DNA of 64,000 nt from Girardinichthys multiradiatus (lineage: Eukaryota; Chordata; Actinopteri; Cyprinodontiformes; Goodeidae). Numbering within the stretch: the first letter of the stretch is position 1; each line of letters starts with the position of its first letter. The translations under genes and the position numbers were made by a program. Positions 12,351-23,313 of the stretch are shown one piece after another. Below the pieces are notes generated by a model. The model was given only the letters and a program-made list of their open reading frames with translations. It did not search any database and was not told the DNA's origin. Where the stretch lies: NCBI RefSeq assembly GCF_021462225.1, contig NC_061794.1, positions 21,401,284-21,465,283 on the forward strand. The letters run 5' to 3'.

Positions 12351-13313
12351 ATGGGTAAGACTGCCGACCTGACTGCTGTCCAGAAGGCCACTATTGACAC
12401 CCTCAAGCAAGAGGGTAAGACACAGAAAGAAATTTCTGTACGAATAGGCTGTTCCCAGAGTGCTGTATCAAGGCTCCTCAGTGGGAAGTCTGTGGGAAGG
12501 AAAAAGTGTGGCAGAAAACGCTGCACAACGAGAAGAGGTGACCGGACCCTGAGGAAGATTTTGGAGAAGGGCCGATTCCAGACCTTGGGGGACCTGCGGA
12601 AGCAGTGGACTGAGTCTGGAGTAGAAACATCCAGAGCCACCGTGCACAGGTGTGTGCAGGAAATGGGCTACAGGTGCCGCATTCCCCAGACCTGGGCTAC
12701 AGAGAAGCAGCACTGGACTGTTGCTCAGTGGTCCAAAGTACTTTTTTCGGATGAAAGCAAATTCTGCATGTCATTCAGAAATCAAGGTGCCAGAGTCTGG
12801 AGGAAGACTGGGGAGAAGGAAATGCCAAAATGCCAGAAGTCCAGTGTCAAGTACCCACAGTCAGTGATGGTCTGGGGTGCCGTGTCAGCTGCTGGTGTTG
12901 GTCCACTGTGTTTTATCAAGGGCAGGGTCAATGCAGCTAGCTATCAGGAGATTTTGGAGCACTTCATGCTTCCATCTGCTGAAAAGCTTTATGGAGATGA
13001 AGATTTCATTTTTCAGCACGACCTGGCACCTGCTCACAGTGCCAAAACCACTGGTAAATGGTTTACTGACCATGGTATCACTGTGCTCAATTGGCCTGCC
13101 AACTCTCCTGACCTGAACCCCATAGAGAATCTGTGGGATATTGTGAAGAGAACGTTGAGAGACTCAAGACCCAACACTCTGGATGAGCTAAAGGCCGCTA
13201 TCGAAGCATCCTGGGCCTCCATAAGACCTCAGCAGTGCCACAGGCTGATTGCCTCCATGCCACGCCGCATTGAAGCAGTCATTTCTGCAAAAGGACTCCC
13301 GACCAAGTATTGA
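12351..13313 (+). CDS. Tc1-family transposase with small in-frame deletion
   Basis: 320 residues, uninterrupted. It would cut and paste the element in the nucleus at TA sites. Residues 1-110 form the paired-like DNA-binding part: a first helix-turn-helix at about 10-45 (KTQKEISVRIGCSQSAVSRLL), a basic GRKKCGRKR stretch at 50-57, and a second helical domain at about 66-107. The DDE catalytic core follows, with D134 (FSDESKF), D224 (FQHDLAPAHSA) and E259 (NPIENLW). The D224-E259 spacing of 34 residues is the Tc1 signature DD34E. The ATG lies about 130 bp inside the left terminal repeat and starts the family's usual MGKT- N-terminus. Tc1 proteins are usually near 335-345 aa. Here about 14 residues are missing between RIPQ (110-113) and TWATEKQ (114-120), just before the catalytic domain, so activity is doubtful although the frame is open. 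Confidence 0.93.
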   Translation: MGKTADLTAVQKATIDTLKQEGKTQKEISVRIGCSQSAVSRLLSGKSVGRKKCGRKRCTTRRGDRTLRKILEKGRFQTLGDLRKQWTESGVETSRATVHRCVQEMGYRCRIPQTWATEKQHWTVAQWSKVLFSDESKFCMSFRNQGARVWRKTGEKEMPKCQKSSVKYPQSVMVWGAVSAAGVGPLCFIKGRVNAASYQEILEHFMLPSAEKLYGDEDFIFQHDLAPAHSAKTTGKWFTDHGITVLNWPANSPDLNPIENLWDIVKRTLRDSRPNTLDELKAAIEASWASIRPQQCHRLIASMPRRIEAVISAKGLPTKY

Positions 13314-13391
13314 GTGCATAACTGTACATGATTATTTGAAGGTTGACGTTTTTTTGTATTAAAAACACTTTTCTTTTATTGGTCGGATGAA

Positions 13392-13591
13392 ATATGCTAA
13401 TTTTGTGAGATAGGAATTTTGGGTTTTCATGAGCTGTATGCCAAAATCATCTGTATTAAGACAATAAAAGACCTGAAATATTTCAGTTAGTGTGCAATGA
13501 ATCTAAAATGTGTGAATGTTAAATTTTCATCATGACATTATGGAAAATAATGAACTTTATCACAATATGCTAATATTTTGAGAAGGACCTG
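13392..13591 (-). repeat. Right terminal inverted repeat of the Tc1 element
   Basis: Inverted partner of 12023-12222. It carries the same inner AATATGCTAATTTTGTGAGA and outer CAATATGCTAATATTTTGAG motifs, so each terminal repeat holds two related sites at its inner and outer ends. That is the IR/DR arrangement of transposase sites in Tc1 elements. Confidence 0.93.
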
Positions 13592-13593
13592 TA

Positions 13594-15260
13594 TGTATTG
13601 ACCTAATATTCTCTCATGTCTGAAGGAGGTCTATGTGTAGTTTCAGTGTCAGAAGGATGTAATGCTTTCTGGCGTTTTTAATGTTGTCTTAATACCACAA
13701 AGCTGTACTTTTACTGAAGATCTTAACAGGAGCATCTCACACCAGCCCATGGTCATTCTCATTATACTGTAAATCTGGTCATTTTCAGTCAGTGCGCTCA
13801 AGTATGTGAGGTAAGTGACATTGACCAACACAAACAGTGATCTGTTGAGACACAGCCAGACTATCTAGCTAGTTTCTAGGTTGAAGTGAAAACTTGCTGA
13901 GGGAGGCTGGGCTGAACAGTTAGTCTTCTCCCCCTCATGGCACACTGTTTACACTGATCCCCAAGGCCATTTGTTTGCAGCACTTCCTTGCCCCACAGCA
14001 CCATGCATAATGCAGGAATCAAAATGTTAACAATGGCAAATAAAATCAGCAAGGTGCCCCCACAAATCAGGGCAGTTTAGGAGCACATTTAATCATTTGC
14101 ACATTTGGGACAACGCATAGCAATTAATTCTGGCATTTCAAAGAAGATCAGCAGCCATTTTTTTCTGGGCCTTCTTAGTTTCCCCCATCCACTGCAGACC
14201 AGAAGTAGTGCCTCTCTTTTAAGCATCTCCACATTTTGGCCCAATTACGTTTATTATCTCTTTGCACTCAAATAGATGCAAACTCTTGTATGATGTTGCA
14301 CAGAATTGCATCAACACAGCTCACCCAGCAAAAGAAATAAAACTAGGCATTGTTTGAAGATGGTCTCCCATGTATACACATGAGAAGTAACCCAGACTCA
14401 GTCTTGCATTTCTCCCGTGCGCTCCAAGACAAACAAGTCACATCACCATATGGTGATGTCAGGAAAATAAATAATTTAGAGAAATTCATGTGCGGCGTGC
14501 AGATGAGCGACCGCATAAAATACCAACACAGGCTTTCTCATACTTAACCCTTCCGATAAGAGCCTTCAGCAGAGGGGGGACCACAAAGAGACAACCACAA
14601 TATCTTGCCTTAACTGAATTGAAAACTACTTTGGAGATCCAAAGACCAGGACTGGCAAATGTCTCCGGACATAAGGATGGCATTTTTTGCAGATACAATC
14701 TGCAGAGCCTTTCAGCACTTCCTGAACACGAGACAACCTAATCTAATGAACCGGAGGGGTGTGTGGTGGGCAAAATCTGCTCAGGCTTTTAGCCCAGTGC
14801 CAGCATCCTCACATCTCAGAGCAGACAAAAAATCCACTTGTTATTTTCATTCCCACTGAATTTTCCCCGAGGTGTGCTTTGTGTGGCTTGAATCATCGCT
14901 GCTCAAGTCTTTAGAGTTGTAAAGTGAAGAAGAAAAATACCATGCACAAACACAAGCTGATGGCAAGGTTACAAACATTCAGAGAAGGGGGCACTCGTTT
15001 TCTGCCAAGCCCGGGGAAAACTCACAGAGGGCTAGAGAGAGCGAGAACAGAGACGGGCCGTGTTGCTGACATGGCAGCCGTCACATCATACTAACCGGTA
15101 GGACTGATGCACACAGACAGCACTGAGATATGTGACACACTTTTTTGAGTACAGACCAAAAGCAAAAGTGTATTTTAAATTCTGAAGGACATTTTAATGC
15201 CTAAACGTCCAAAAAGGAAGCATAATAAGAAGCTTAAGTTGGAACGAGAGGCAATTTCAT
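13594..15260. other. Non-coding stretch, candidate conserved regulatory DNA
   Basis: No gene or named repeat. About 13920-14870 is mixed in composition with low repeat content, including CATTTGTTTGCAGCAC, ATTTAATCATTTGCAC and CACATCACCATATGGTGATG (a palindromic ATCACCATATGGTGAT at 14443-14458). Only texture supports a regulatory role. The short frames at 14350-14860 have no motifs. Confidence 0.3.
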
Positions 15261-15261
15261 T

Positions 15262-15807
15262 GTCAAGTCAAGTCAAGTCAAGTTTATTTATATAGCGCTT
15301 TTCAGCAACAAGTCACTCAAGGTGCCGTACAAAAGGAAAAACATTACAATGATACAGAAAATCAAACAACAGAGGTAATTTAAAATAAATTAATACAAAA
15401 AATAAAGAGTATAGAATGATGGATAAGAAAATGAAAGGAAAACTGGACTGAAAACGTAACTAATAATGTTTAGATGGCACATTCAAAGGCCACTCTAAAC
15501 AAATAAGTTTTTAATCTTGATTTAAAGCAACTTAGGGTTTGGGCACTTTTACAGTTTTCTGGGAGTTTATTCCAGATTAGTGGAGCATAAGAACTAAAAG
15601 CTGCTTTTCCATGTTTGGTTCTGCTTCTGGGTGTGCAGAGTAGATTTGAGCCAAAAGACCTGAGAGGTCTGGGTGGTTGATACACTGACAACAAGTCTGT
15701 AATGTATTTTGGTGCTTTTCAGTGATTTATAGACTAACAGAAGTATTTTAAAGTCTATTCTCTGAGCTACAGGGAGCCAGTTTAGGGACTTTCTTAGTTC
15801 TTAGTTT
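15262..15807 (-). mobile_element. 5'-truncated L2-type LINE
   Basis: On the minus strand a frame (15470-15694, 74 codons) reads YQPPRPLRSFGSNLLCTPRS, then KHGKAAFSSYAPLIWNKLPE, then FKSRLKTYLFRVAFE. This is the typical C-terminal end of fish L2/CR1-group reverse transcriptase proteins. Upstream of it (15700-15800) the LPVAQRIDFKILL-type segment is still visible in a shifted frame. The 3' end has GCGCTATATAAATAAACTTGA and then four TTGAC units (15263-15282 on plus), the usual short-repeat tail of these LINEs. There is no RT core, so it is dead. Confidence 0.8.
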
Positions 15808-17330
15808 CATATTGAAATTAAGAAACTTTAAGATGACTAGACAAAACAATGGTTTACTATTACCTCTGAAGAGTTCTCTAGGCCAATCCGATTATAATTG
15901 CTGCCATTTGAATTTAGCCTTTTTAAACACAGCTTTAGAACCTTAAATTAATTAGATGTACCAATCCAATTTACATTTTTCCTTAAGATTTGACCTCATT
16001 CTGACTTTTTACACAAAGGATGTTCATGGCTACAAGAAAACAAAGCAAATGAAGGAATACAAGATCATCCCGTTCAGGGTCAAATGCATCAAAGCATTTC
16101 CACTTACCATTACACTTTACCACTATATCTGATTTGTAATAAACTAAGAAAAAGTGTGTCAAAGTGCATTCTGACCCTTTTTGTAAGACATTTTAAGTAC
16201 CTCGTAATATCCCTACGACTAGACATTCAGTGACTGTTAAGTTGATCTATTTCTTAAAAAAACAAAGTCCTATTTTTAATAGGTGCCATGTGTAATTTAA
16301 GATCTTAAGTGATAAAACATGTGGCTAAACTTTCTTTTAAAAAAATCTAAAGGTTTGCAGCCACTGCAAGACCCACATTTTCTAAATTATCCATATTTGC
16401 TTATAAACATCTATATGTTTATATATATTTAGTATATTAATCCAGGGTAAGCCATAATCCTAACACATTTTGGATTAGATCATTCTTCTTCTCCTTAACT
16501 TTGTAAATGATAGAGATATGAGTCTTCACAATCATGTTAATATTACAAATTTTGCAACAAAGCACAATAGAAAGAATTTCATTCTTATTAATGCAAAGTA
16601 TCTGCTTAGCTGGATATGATATTACATAAAGACAGACACTGTGACTGGCAGTAAAAGATCCAAATGTGTTTTGCAAGAAAACCTCTGTGCACTTTAAGTC
16701 TCAAACAAAAGTCAGCAAAATAATCAGCATGATGCTTCTGAGTAAATGATATCACAAGTTGTTAAAGTGTTGAAGGGTACAAGAAGTTTTAAAACTTGAA
16801 AATATTGCCGTACATCATTCTGTCTTTCAAGGACTACAGGTACAAAAGCATCTTCTGATATCATTTCATGACTTGTGAAACAACAGGCTTTTAATTTAAT
16901 GTTTCCTCTCTTTAATGTGTACATCAGAACAAAGCAAGCCAACAGAATAAGCAAAAAAAAAAGAAAGATAGCCGGAGTTTCTCCACAAACGCTATAAATC
17001 ACTGCCACTTTTATAGCTTCTAATAAGTTGATGCAAAGCCATTTTTCTTCCCCCCCAACGTTCAAACATTTAGGGCATATTTACAAGGAACTTGTTAAAA
17101 TATTTAATAATATTTAGTGGCAATTTTGGAGCAGCCTGTCAGAGTGAAATATACAGCCTTAAAGTGTTTAAAAAGGCAACAACATGAATAACAAAGTGTC
17201 AAAATTCCCTAATTTGCATGAACAGGCTATAACTCCTGATACCTTGCTTTAAAAAAAAGAGGATTTTATCAAAAAGAGTCATTAAATAAGCATTGAAAGT
17301 GAGTGATGGCAAAGACTCATCCACAAAATC
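15808..17330. other. Non-coding stretch, nothing recognised
   Basis: AT-rich with chance frames only. The 113-codon minus frame at 16724-17065 has one hydrophobic segment (AIFLFFLLILLACFVLMYTL) but no family resemblance and no splice context I can support. Confidence 0.4.
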
Positions 17331-17331
17331 G

Positions 17332-17369
17332 CCCCCCCCCCCCCCTCACACACACACACACACACACAC
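17332..17369 (+). repeat. Poly-C plus (CA)n microsatellite
   Basis: Fourteen C residues (17332-17345) followed by about 11 CA units (17347-17369). Confidence 0.95.
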
Positions 17370-18090
17370 TACAGATGCCTCTGAGATCAAGTCAGCCAAT
17401 AAAAGGACATATATCCTGCCGCTTTGACTTATTTATCCGGTGTGGATGAGCGCAAGATGGAATATCTCCTATAGGCAAGCTTAATTAATTGTGATAAAAG
17501 GCCTAATTTAGAGTCTGCACTAGAAAAGGGAGCCAAACAATAATATTCACTACAAATCATCTCTGCCTGTCAAATATTTCCCCCATAACTTTCTATTTCA
17601 AAGTCATCCGGACGTGAGGCTTTTGTTAAGGAACCTTGCTGAGCCAAAGAGAAAAAAGAAAAGCTCCCACACATTTCTGCTACTTGGTCCTTGCTCCTGA
17701 CAGATAGAATCAGATGAACTCACAGATGCTTCACGTCTCTTGCCCTTTGATGGTCTCTTCCATGGTATCCACTGGTTTCCACAGTAAGACCGAGTGACCT
17801 GGGCCTGCCCTGTCAGTCCCAGTCAGAAAAAAGGCCCCCGTTGACACTGATTGCAAGGCTATGACTAGTCTCTCCCCTGTGCCCTCTCAGTGCAACTCTA
17901 ATTAATAGCCAATTCATCTTCTCTGATCTGAGCCAGCACATGGAGTAATATATCGTTAGTTTGGCAAGCGAGCTATTAAAGTGTAATAACCAAGTACCAG
18001 CACTCGATTTGGAAGAGTAGCACATACTTAACCATGAAGTGGAAACAATTAATTTATTGGAGGATCTCCTGTAACCAATCATTTACTACC
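17370..18090. promoter_or_regulatory. Candidate conserved non-coding regulatory region
   Basis: Dense, non-repetitive sequence with many developmental-factor-like motifs: TTAATTAATTG (homeodomain), CTGTCAAATA (TALE-like), CCAATAAAAGG, TCTAATTAATAG and AACAATTAATTTATTGG. No frame has coding character. It is called from texture and motif density only. A cross-species alignment would decide. Confidence 0.3.
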
Positions 18091-18514
18091 ACTCACACTG
18101 TGATGCAAAAGCCATCTCCTGTTGTGTGTGGCACACGTCAGTGACATATTTTGGGCTCAGTGCCTCAAACCTCTTGCACTATGACCAGTAATAACACAGG
18201 ATTCATTTAAAAAGCAATGTCACACTTTGTGCCCACATGGAAAACCTTTCAAATGGCCGTGTGCAAGGTAACAGGTTCATTACATAAAGGACCATACTTG
18301 ATTACAGATCAGTATCTTTTTATATATTTATACATATATTACTGCCAGAATTCTGTTTTAGTTCTTTTCTTCTTTGATTTTATTGCATTGATTTTACTTT
18401 TTTAAATTTTCGGATCAATGTTTGGTCCTATTGTGCATCGCTGAAGTTTTATTATTCCCTATAAAGCATTTGTAACAGGTATGCATGTTTCATCACACAC
18501 TGCACAAACAAGCA

Positions 18515-18640
18515 TGTTAGGTTAATTGGAGGTTTGGAAATCCCACTGGGTGGAGGTTTTGCCTCTTGTGTCTCTGTGTTGGACCTGCAGTGGACTGGGG
18601 ATCTGTCCAGGATGTACCCCACCACTTGCATGTAGGTCAA
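18515..18640 (+). mobile_element. SINE family 1, internal fragment
   Basis: Matches the middle and 3' part of the SINE at 59225-59569: TTAGGTTAATTGGAGGTTT, then TTGTGTCTCTGTGTTGG, then GACTGGGGATCTGTCCAGGATGTACCCCAC. It lacks the tRNA head and is diverged. It is flanked by otherwise anonymous sequence (18091-19139). Confidence 0.6.
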
Positions 18641-19139
18641 TGGAATAGGCTACACATCTTATTCAAGATTACCTGGGTACAAAGTGGATGTCTGTATTTA
18701 TATTTCACCTGATTGTTATATTTTCTGTGAAATCTTTGCACCAAAGGTTTAAGGAGGTCCTATTTAAATAAACATGATCATGTGGATCATTTATTAGAAT
18801 ATATACAGATAGAATACCTCAAAATAAATGTCTTTTAGTATGGAATTTGATGGCTCCTTTTCAGTTTTCAGCAGTTTCGTTTTTAAATTCATGTTAAATT
18901 CATGTTCATGTTCGATTCCAAGTTGCCCACAGGGCTAAATTTTAATAGCTACGGTATAGTGCAAAAGGTATTATACTCCTTGATTTTTTTTTCATATTAC
19001 CAAAACAAACTTGTTTACCTAGCAGTTGTGAAAAGCATTCCAAAATCAAGATTGTCCCACCGCATTCTTTCACTGCGCAAAAGGTGCATTTAGTTTGGTG
19101 TCAGAGAGTCTGCTTTCGGCCACACAAAGCATTATACAT

Positions 19140-19335
19140 TTCGTACAAATTAGGTGAATTTTGAAGGCAATGGGTTGCACTTGATTTTAATTAAGGGGAC
19201 TTGAGGGCAGAATAAAATCTAAATCATTTCAGATTTTTACTTGTAATAATACCCTTCAAAATTTTCCTTCCACTTAAAACTACACATCATTTGTGTTGGT
19301 GTATCACCTAAAATCTCAATAAAATATATTTGGGA
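19140..19335 (+). mobile_element. Tc1 relic, 3'-terminal fragment
   Basis: Matches the right end of the Tc1 family found at 52-61 kb: GAAGGCAATGGGTTGCACTTG, then CAGATTTTTACTTGTAAT, then TTTTCCTTCCACTT, then TTGTGTTGGTGTATCACCTAAAATCTCAATAAAATA. No transposase coding part remains. Confidence 0.7.
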
Positions 19336-19343
19336 CTGTTAAC

Positions 19344-19570
19344 ATGAATAAAACACAGGACAAACAAGCATGTGCGCACGTGCTTAAACCTAGAGGCAAT
19401 TTAGAGAGACTAATTAACTTAGCAGTCATGTTTTTGAACTGTGGGAAGGAAGTACCGGAGGACCTACAGAGAACCCACAAATGCACAGGCAGGACATGCA
19501 AAATCCACGCAGGAAACTATTCGCCGGGATTCAAACCGAGGACCTTCTTGCTGCACTACTGTGCCGCCAT
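19344..19570 (-). mobile_element. SINE family 1, minus-strand copy
   Basis: Read on minus it begins GGCGGCACAGTAGTGCAGCAAG (decayed A box), has GGTTTGAATCCCGG (B box, at 19526-19539), then TTTGCATGTCCTGCCTGTGC, TGTGGGTTCTCT, CTTCCCACAGTTCAAAAACA and TTAATTAGTCTCTCTAAATT. This is the same order as in the 59-kb copy. It abuts a Tc1 end on its 3' side. The apparent frames here are not genes. Confidence 0.75.
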
Positions 19571-21225
19571 CCAACAGCAATGATAATTTAATCTCACTCA
19601 AAAGATGAAAGAACTTTATTTTCTTAGTTATATCAATATACAGTATTATGAGACAAGCATCTCACAGATATTAAAAGCAGTAAAGAGCAGGATTAGTCAT
19701 ATTTGTTGCTTTCCTAAACATGACTTGATTGGTACTAATCTTTAGCAGGAAAATAAAATGAAACTCCGTTAAACAACAATAACGTATCACGAAAATTAAC
19801 AAAGACAAAACTAGTACTTTGGTGTGTTCTGTAATGCACTATAGAACAATAAATCCCTCCTCCAAACTCTGATAATTGAGGGAAATAAATGAAAATACAA
19901 AGGCTCGCTGTGCTTTCGGTCTTCCTCTGAAGCAAAACATTTAAAACCCATTATTCTTTTTTGCAAGAACTAATGACATTTTTTGTCTCTTCAGCTTAAT
20001 GCTCTAATTGACGCTTTTTTCAGAAGGATAGCCCAGATGGAAAAATAAGTACCTCCTTAAAGACCCAACTCCCTTGTTCATTCTGTGAGCTTTAAGTCTG
20101 TTATTAATTAAACTTTCACCAAGTCAGGATTTTTTTTTATTAAAAAGATAAAGTCTGCTGTACCATTAAACAGAACTATCCTATTGTTTCTGAGGCTAAA
20201 ATTTTACTTCTATAAATAAGACTTTTTTAATATCATCAGAGGGACTGGGACCAAAGGATCTACACAGTAAAGTAATTAGAGGAAGATTTTCATCCCAAAC
20301 ACTTGGAAATTGGTCAGCTTTAACCATTAAACTTCCCTCAAACTGAATAAATATGCTAAGAGTGCTCATTTTAGCATCATAGGATATTATTCAAACAGAG
20401 GCAGTATTATCACACTCAGGGAGAAACATAATGTAAATATGTGTTTTGTCATCACCATCTGTGTAACCGTGCATCTTTGACATCCCGCTATGCTGTCGTT
20501 GTGGTGAGGAAATAAAGCTGCAGCCAAATATTGACTGCAGTTTTATGATCAGTCATCCACTTGATCAATCAAATCCCTATTGTGTCATTAAGTTTGCAAC
20601 AATATTTGTCAATCCGCACCATAAGACGGCGATTGGTTGGCTTCAAAAAGAAAAAAAACGTTTTAGAGAGAGCCAAAAGATAAAATGGGACACAGGGCAC
20701 ACAGAGCTGCAAAAGACAATTAAATCATTGCTTTAGGAGGCCACAGGGTTCATAGTTAGGATGCTTTTATTTTATGATTTATTAATCAAGTCTGATGTTG
20801 TTTTAGTTTTCTTTAGATTATAGGTGTTCTGTTATTTCCTATCTTTCTGTGCCTTCGAAAACTTTTACAATAATCAGTATAATGCTAAGTGCTGTCACAA
20901 TATTTTATAAATCCAAAGATGTGAACAACCCTTTACGTTCCTTTCTTGGATTCAGACTTTCATGTTTGCTTAAGTTATTCTTTAGACTTAGAAAGCAACC
21001 TCATCTATTGAAAGACGATTTTGTTTGAGATCTTAAAAAAGCAGCCAACCTAAACATCAACTTATGGTTGAAAAGTGAAAAGACATTCACATAAAGATGT
21101 CTAAATGTGGTTGAAAGGCGGTTGAAGTTGATCAAATGGGCTTTAAGCAAGCCTGATTTTAACATCTTTGTTTAGCTTAATTTGGGCAGATGGACTGGAT
21201 GCAAAAGCCCAGATTGGGAAATATT
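19571..21225. other. Non-coding stretch, nothing recognised
   Basis: AT-rich. The part around 20270-20760 is slightly more complex (AAAGTAATTAGAGG, GATCAGTCATCCACTTGATC) and could be regulatory. No gene or repeat was named. Confidence 0.4.
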
Positions 21226-21420
21226 TTTTATTAAATTCAATTCAATTAAAAACTACTTTATTAATCCCAAATGGAATTTAAAAGTTCTAATAACTCAAAC
21301 TAAGTTTCTTCAAAGAGTCACCAAAAACAGAGATGGCTGTGGGCAGGATGGGTCTCCTCTCCACAGGGGCTTTTTTGGAGCAAAATAAGAGATATCCAGT
21401 GGAAGGATGTCAAACTGTTA
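21226..21420 (-). mobile_element. Probable LINE 3'-end fragment
   Basis: Contains TACTTTATTAATCCCAAATGGAATTT next to an ATTCAATTCAATTAA tail, and downstream AGAGATGGCTGTGGGCAGGATGGGTCTCCTCT. These motifs recur in 3' ends of fish LINEs (read on the minus strand). Coding sequence is absent and the family is uncertain. Confidence 0.45.
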
Positions 21421-21821
21421 TCCTCAATATTTTCCATAGGTCTGTCTAAAGAAAAGTGAATTTATCTGAGCTGTGTGTTATGTGCAGAAACAACAATGGT
21501 TTATTCCTTGAGTTTAGCCTTTGTAATCGTATCTCTAAAAATGATGAGTCAGCAATCCCAACCTAAGTGGAAAAACTGAGAATTCCACAGAGAAACTTTA
21601 AAAGATTTTCAGAAACCTGAAATAAGAGCTGCATGAGACCATTTTAAAAGGTTACAAGATAATCTGGGTAACTGGAAGCAAAAAAAATAAAATATCGTGG
21701 GTTGAAAAAATTACAGAAGGGTCTATTCAATAGCAATGAAAATCTCAAGAAATCATTTAAGGAAGATAAAAGAAATATGAATCAGTGTTTAACAACCAAC
21801 ATATTAACTTGAAGTAGCTGC

Positions 21822-21854
<33 letters not shown>

Positions 21855-21888
21855 CCATCCATCCATCCATCCATCCATCCATCCATCC
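21822..21888 (+). repeat. (CCAT)n microsatellite
   Basis: About 16 CCAT units with one CCGT interruption. Read on minus it is a GATG repeat, the tail reported for Rex3, but about 110 bp of unrelated sequence separates it from the Rex3 3' end at 21997. Confidence 0.93.
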
Positions 21889-21996
21889 GGGGTACTGGAC
21901 AGATCATAAGACCAACAACACATTTGATAAACATGACAAACAGCCATTTATACAAACACTCCCACCTGATGGCAATTTAGAATTTAATTCATTGAA

Positions 21997-23313
21997 GGTA
22001 CTCGTACTCGTACTCGTCGTCTTCCGTCCCCGGGTCACGGGGGCAGCAGACTCAGCAGAGATGCCCAGACGTCCCTCTCCCCAGACACCTCTTCCAGCTC
22101 CTCCGGGGGGAGCCCAAGGCGTTCCCAGGCCAGCCGAGAGACATAGTCCCTCCAGCGTGTCCTGGGCCGTCCCCTGGGCCTCCTCCCGGAGGGACGTCCT
22201 CACCTTATCTCTAAGGGAGTGCCCGGCCACCCTACGAAGGAAGCTCATTTCAGCCGCTTGTATCCGGGATCTCGTTCTTTCGGCCATGACCCAAAGTTCA
22301 TGGCCATAGGTGAGGGTAGGAACATAGACCGACCAGTAAATCGAGAGCTTCGCTTTTCGGCTCAGCTCTCTCTTCACCACAACGGACCGGCACAGCGCCC
22401 CCATTACTGTGGCTGCCGCACCGATCCGTCTGTCGATCTCCCGCTCCATTCTTCCTTCACTCGTGAACAAGACCCCGAGATACTTAAACTCCTCCACTTG
22501 AGGCAGGAACTCCCCTCCAACCTGAAGAGGACAAGCCACCCTTTTCCGGTCGAGAACCATGGCCTCGGACTTGGAGGAGCTGATCTTCATCCCAGCCGCT
22601 TCACACTCGGCTGCGAACCGCCCCAGTGCATGCTGTAGGTCTTGGCTAGATGGGGCCAGCAGGACCACGTCATCTGCAAAAAGAAGAGACGAAATACTCT
22701 GGTCCCCAAACCAGACCCCCTCCGGCCCTTGGCTGCATCTAGAAATCCTGTCCATAAAAGTTATGAACAGGACCGGTGACAAAGGGCAGCCTTGCCGGAG
22801 TCCAACATGCACCGGGAACAGGTCCGACTTAGTGCCGGCAATGCGAACCAAACTCCTGCTCCGTTTGTACAGAGACCGGATAGCCCCTAGTAAAGAGCCA
22901 CCGATTCCATACTCCTGGAGCACCCCCCACAGGGCATCACGAGGGACACAGTTGAATGCCTTCTCCAGGTCCACAAAACACATGTGGACCGGTTGGGCAA
23001 ACTCCCATGAACCCTCGAGTACCCTGTAGAGGGTATAGAGCTGGTCCAGTGTCCCACGGCCGGGACGAAAACCACACTGCTCCTCCTGAAGCCGGGGTTC
23101 GACTATCGGCCGGACTCTCCTCTCCAATACCCTGGCGTAGGCCTTACCAGGGAGGCTGAGGAGTGTGATCCCCCTGTAGTTGGAACACACCCTCCGGTCA
23201 CCCTTCTTATGAAGGGCGACCACCACCCCAGTCTGCCAATCCAAAGGCACTGTCCACGTCCGCCACGCAATGTTGAAGAGGCGTGTCAACCATGACAGCC
23301 CCACAACATCCAA
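21997..23313 (-). pseudogene. Rex3 reverse transcriptase part
   Basis: The open stretch of 469 codons runs from 23313 past the element's end to 21904. Motifs (residue numbers from that start) are YRGITLLS at 47-53, FVDLEKAF at 113-120 (motif A, D115), GLRQGCPLSP at 171-180 (motif B), LLFADDVVLL at 210-219 (motif C, catalytic D214/D215), and a C-terminal LTYGHELWVM / FLRRVAG region near 345-385. All three catalytic aspartates remain. After the sequence RDKVRTS the protein runs into a wrong frame because of the deletion near 22195, and the last 20 or so residues come from flanking DNA. In an intact element this is the middle of one long ORF, so the apparent start is only the position of a frameshift. 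Confidence 0.9.

Larger units (their letters stand above)
12023..13591 (+). mobile_element. Complete Tc1/mariner transposon, 1569 bp
   Basis: The element starts CAGGTCCTTCTCAAAATATT and ends with the exact complement, flanked on both sides by TA (12021-12022 and 13592-13593), the Tc1/mariner target duplication. The terminal inverted repeats are about 200 bp long (12023-12222 and 13392-13591) and differ at only a few positions. One uninterrupted transposase gene (12351-13313) lies between them. Long, nearly identical terminal repeats and an open gene mean a recent insertion compared with the decayed Tc1 relics elsewhere in the window. Very similar elements are spread across fishes as I remember, and Tc1 families are known to move horizontally. 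Confidence 0.95.

Noticed and set aside
14443..14458. Palindrome ATCACCATATGGTGAT as a specific regulatory operator
   Set aside because: A 16-bp palindrome with an E-box-like core can occur by chance in 64 kb. A similar CACCATATGGTG at 53.37 kb is not enough to claim a site class.
16724..17065. Membrane-protein gene from a hydrophobic minus-strand segment
   Set aside because: One hydrophobic run in AT-rich DNA is common by chance. No family signature or conserved start.
21822..21888. CRISPR-like or satellite array
   Set aside because: Simple CCAT microsatellite without spacers, in a eukaryotic context.
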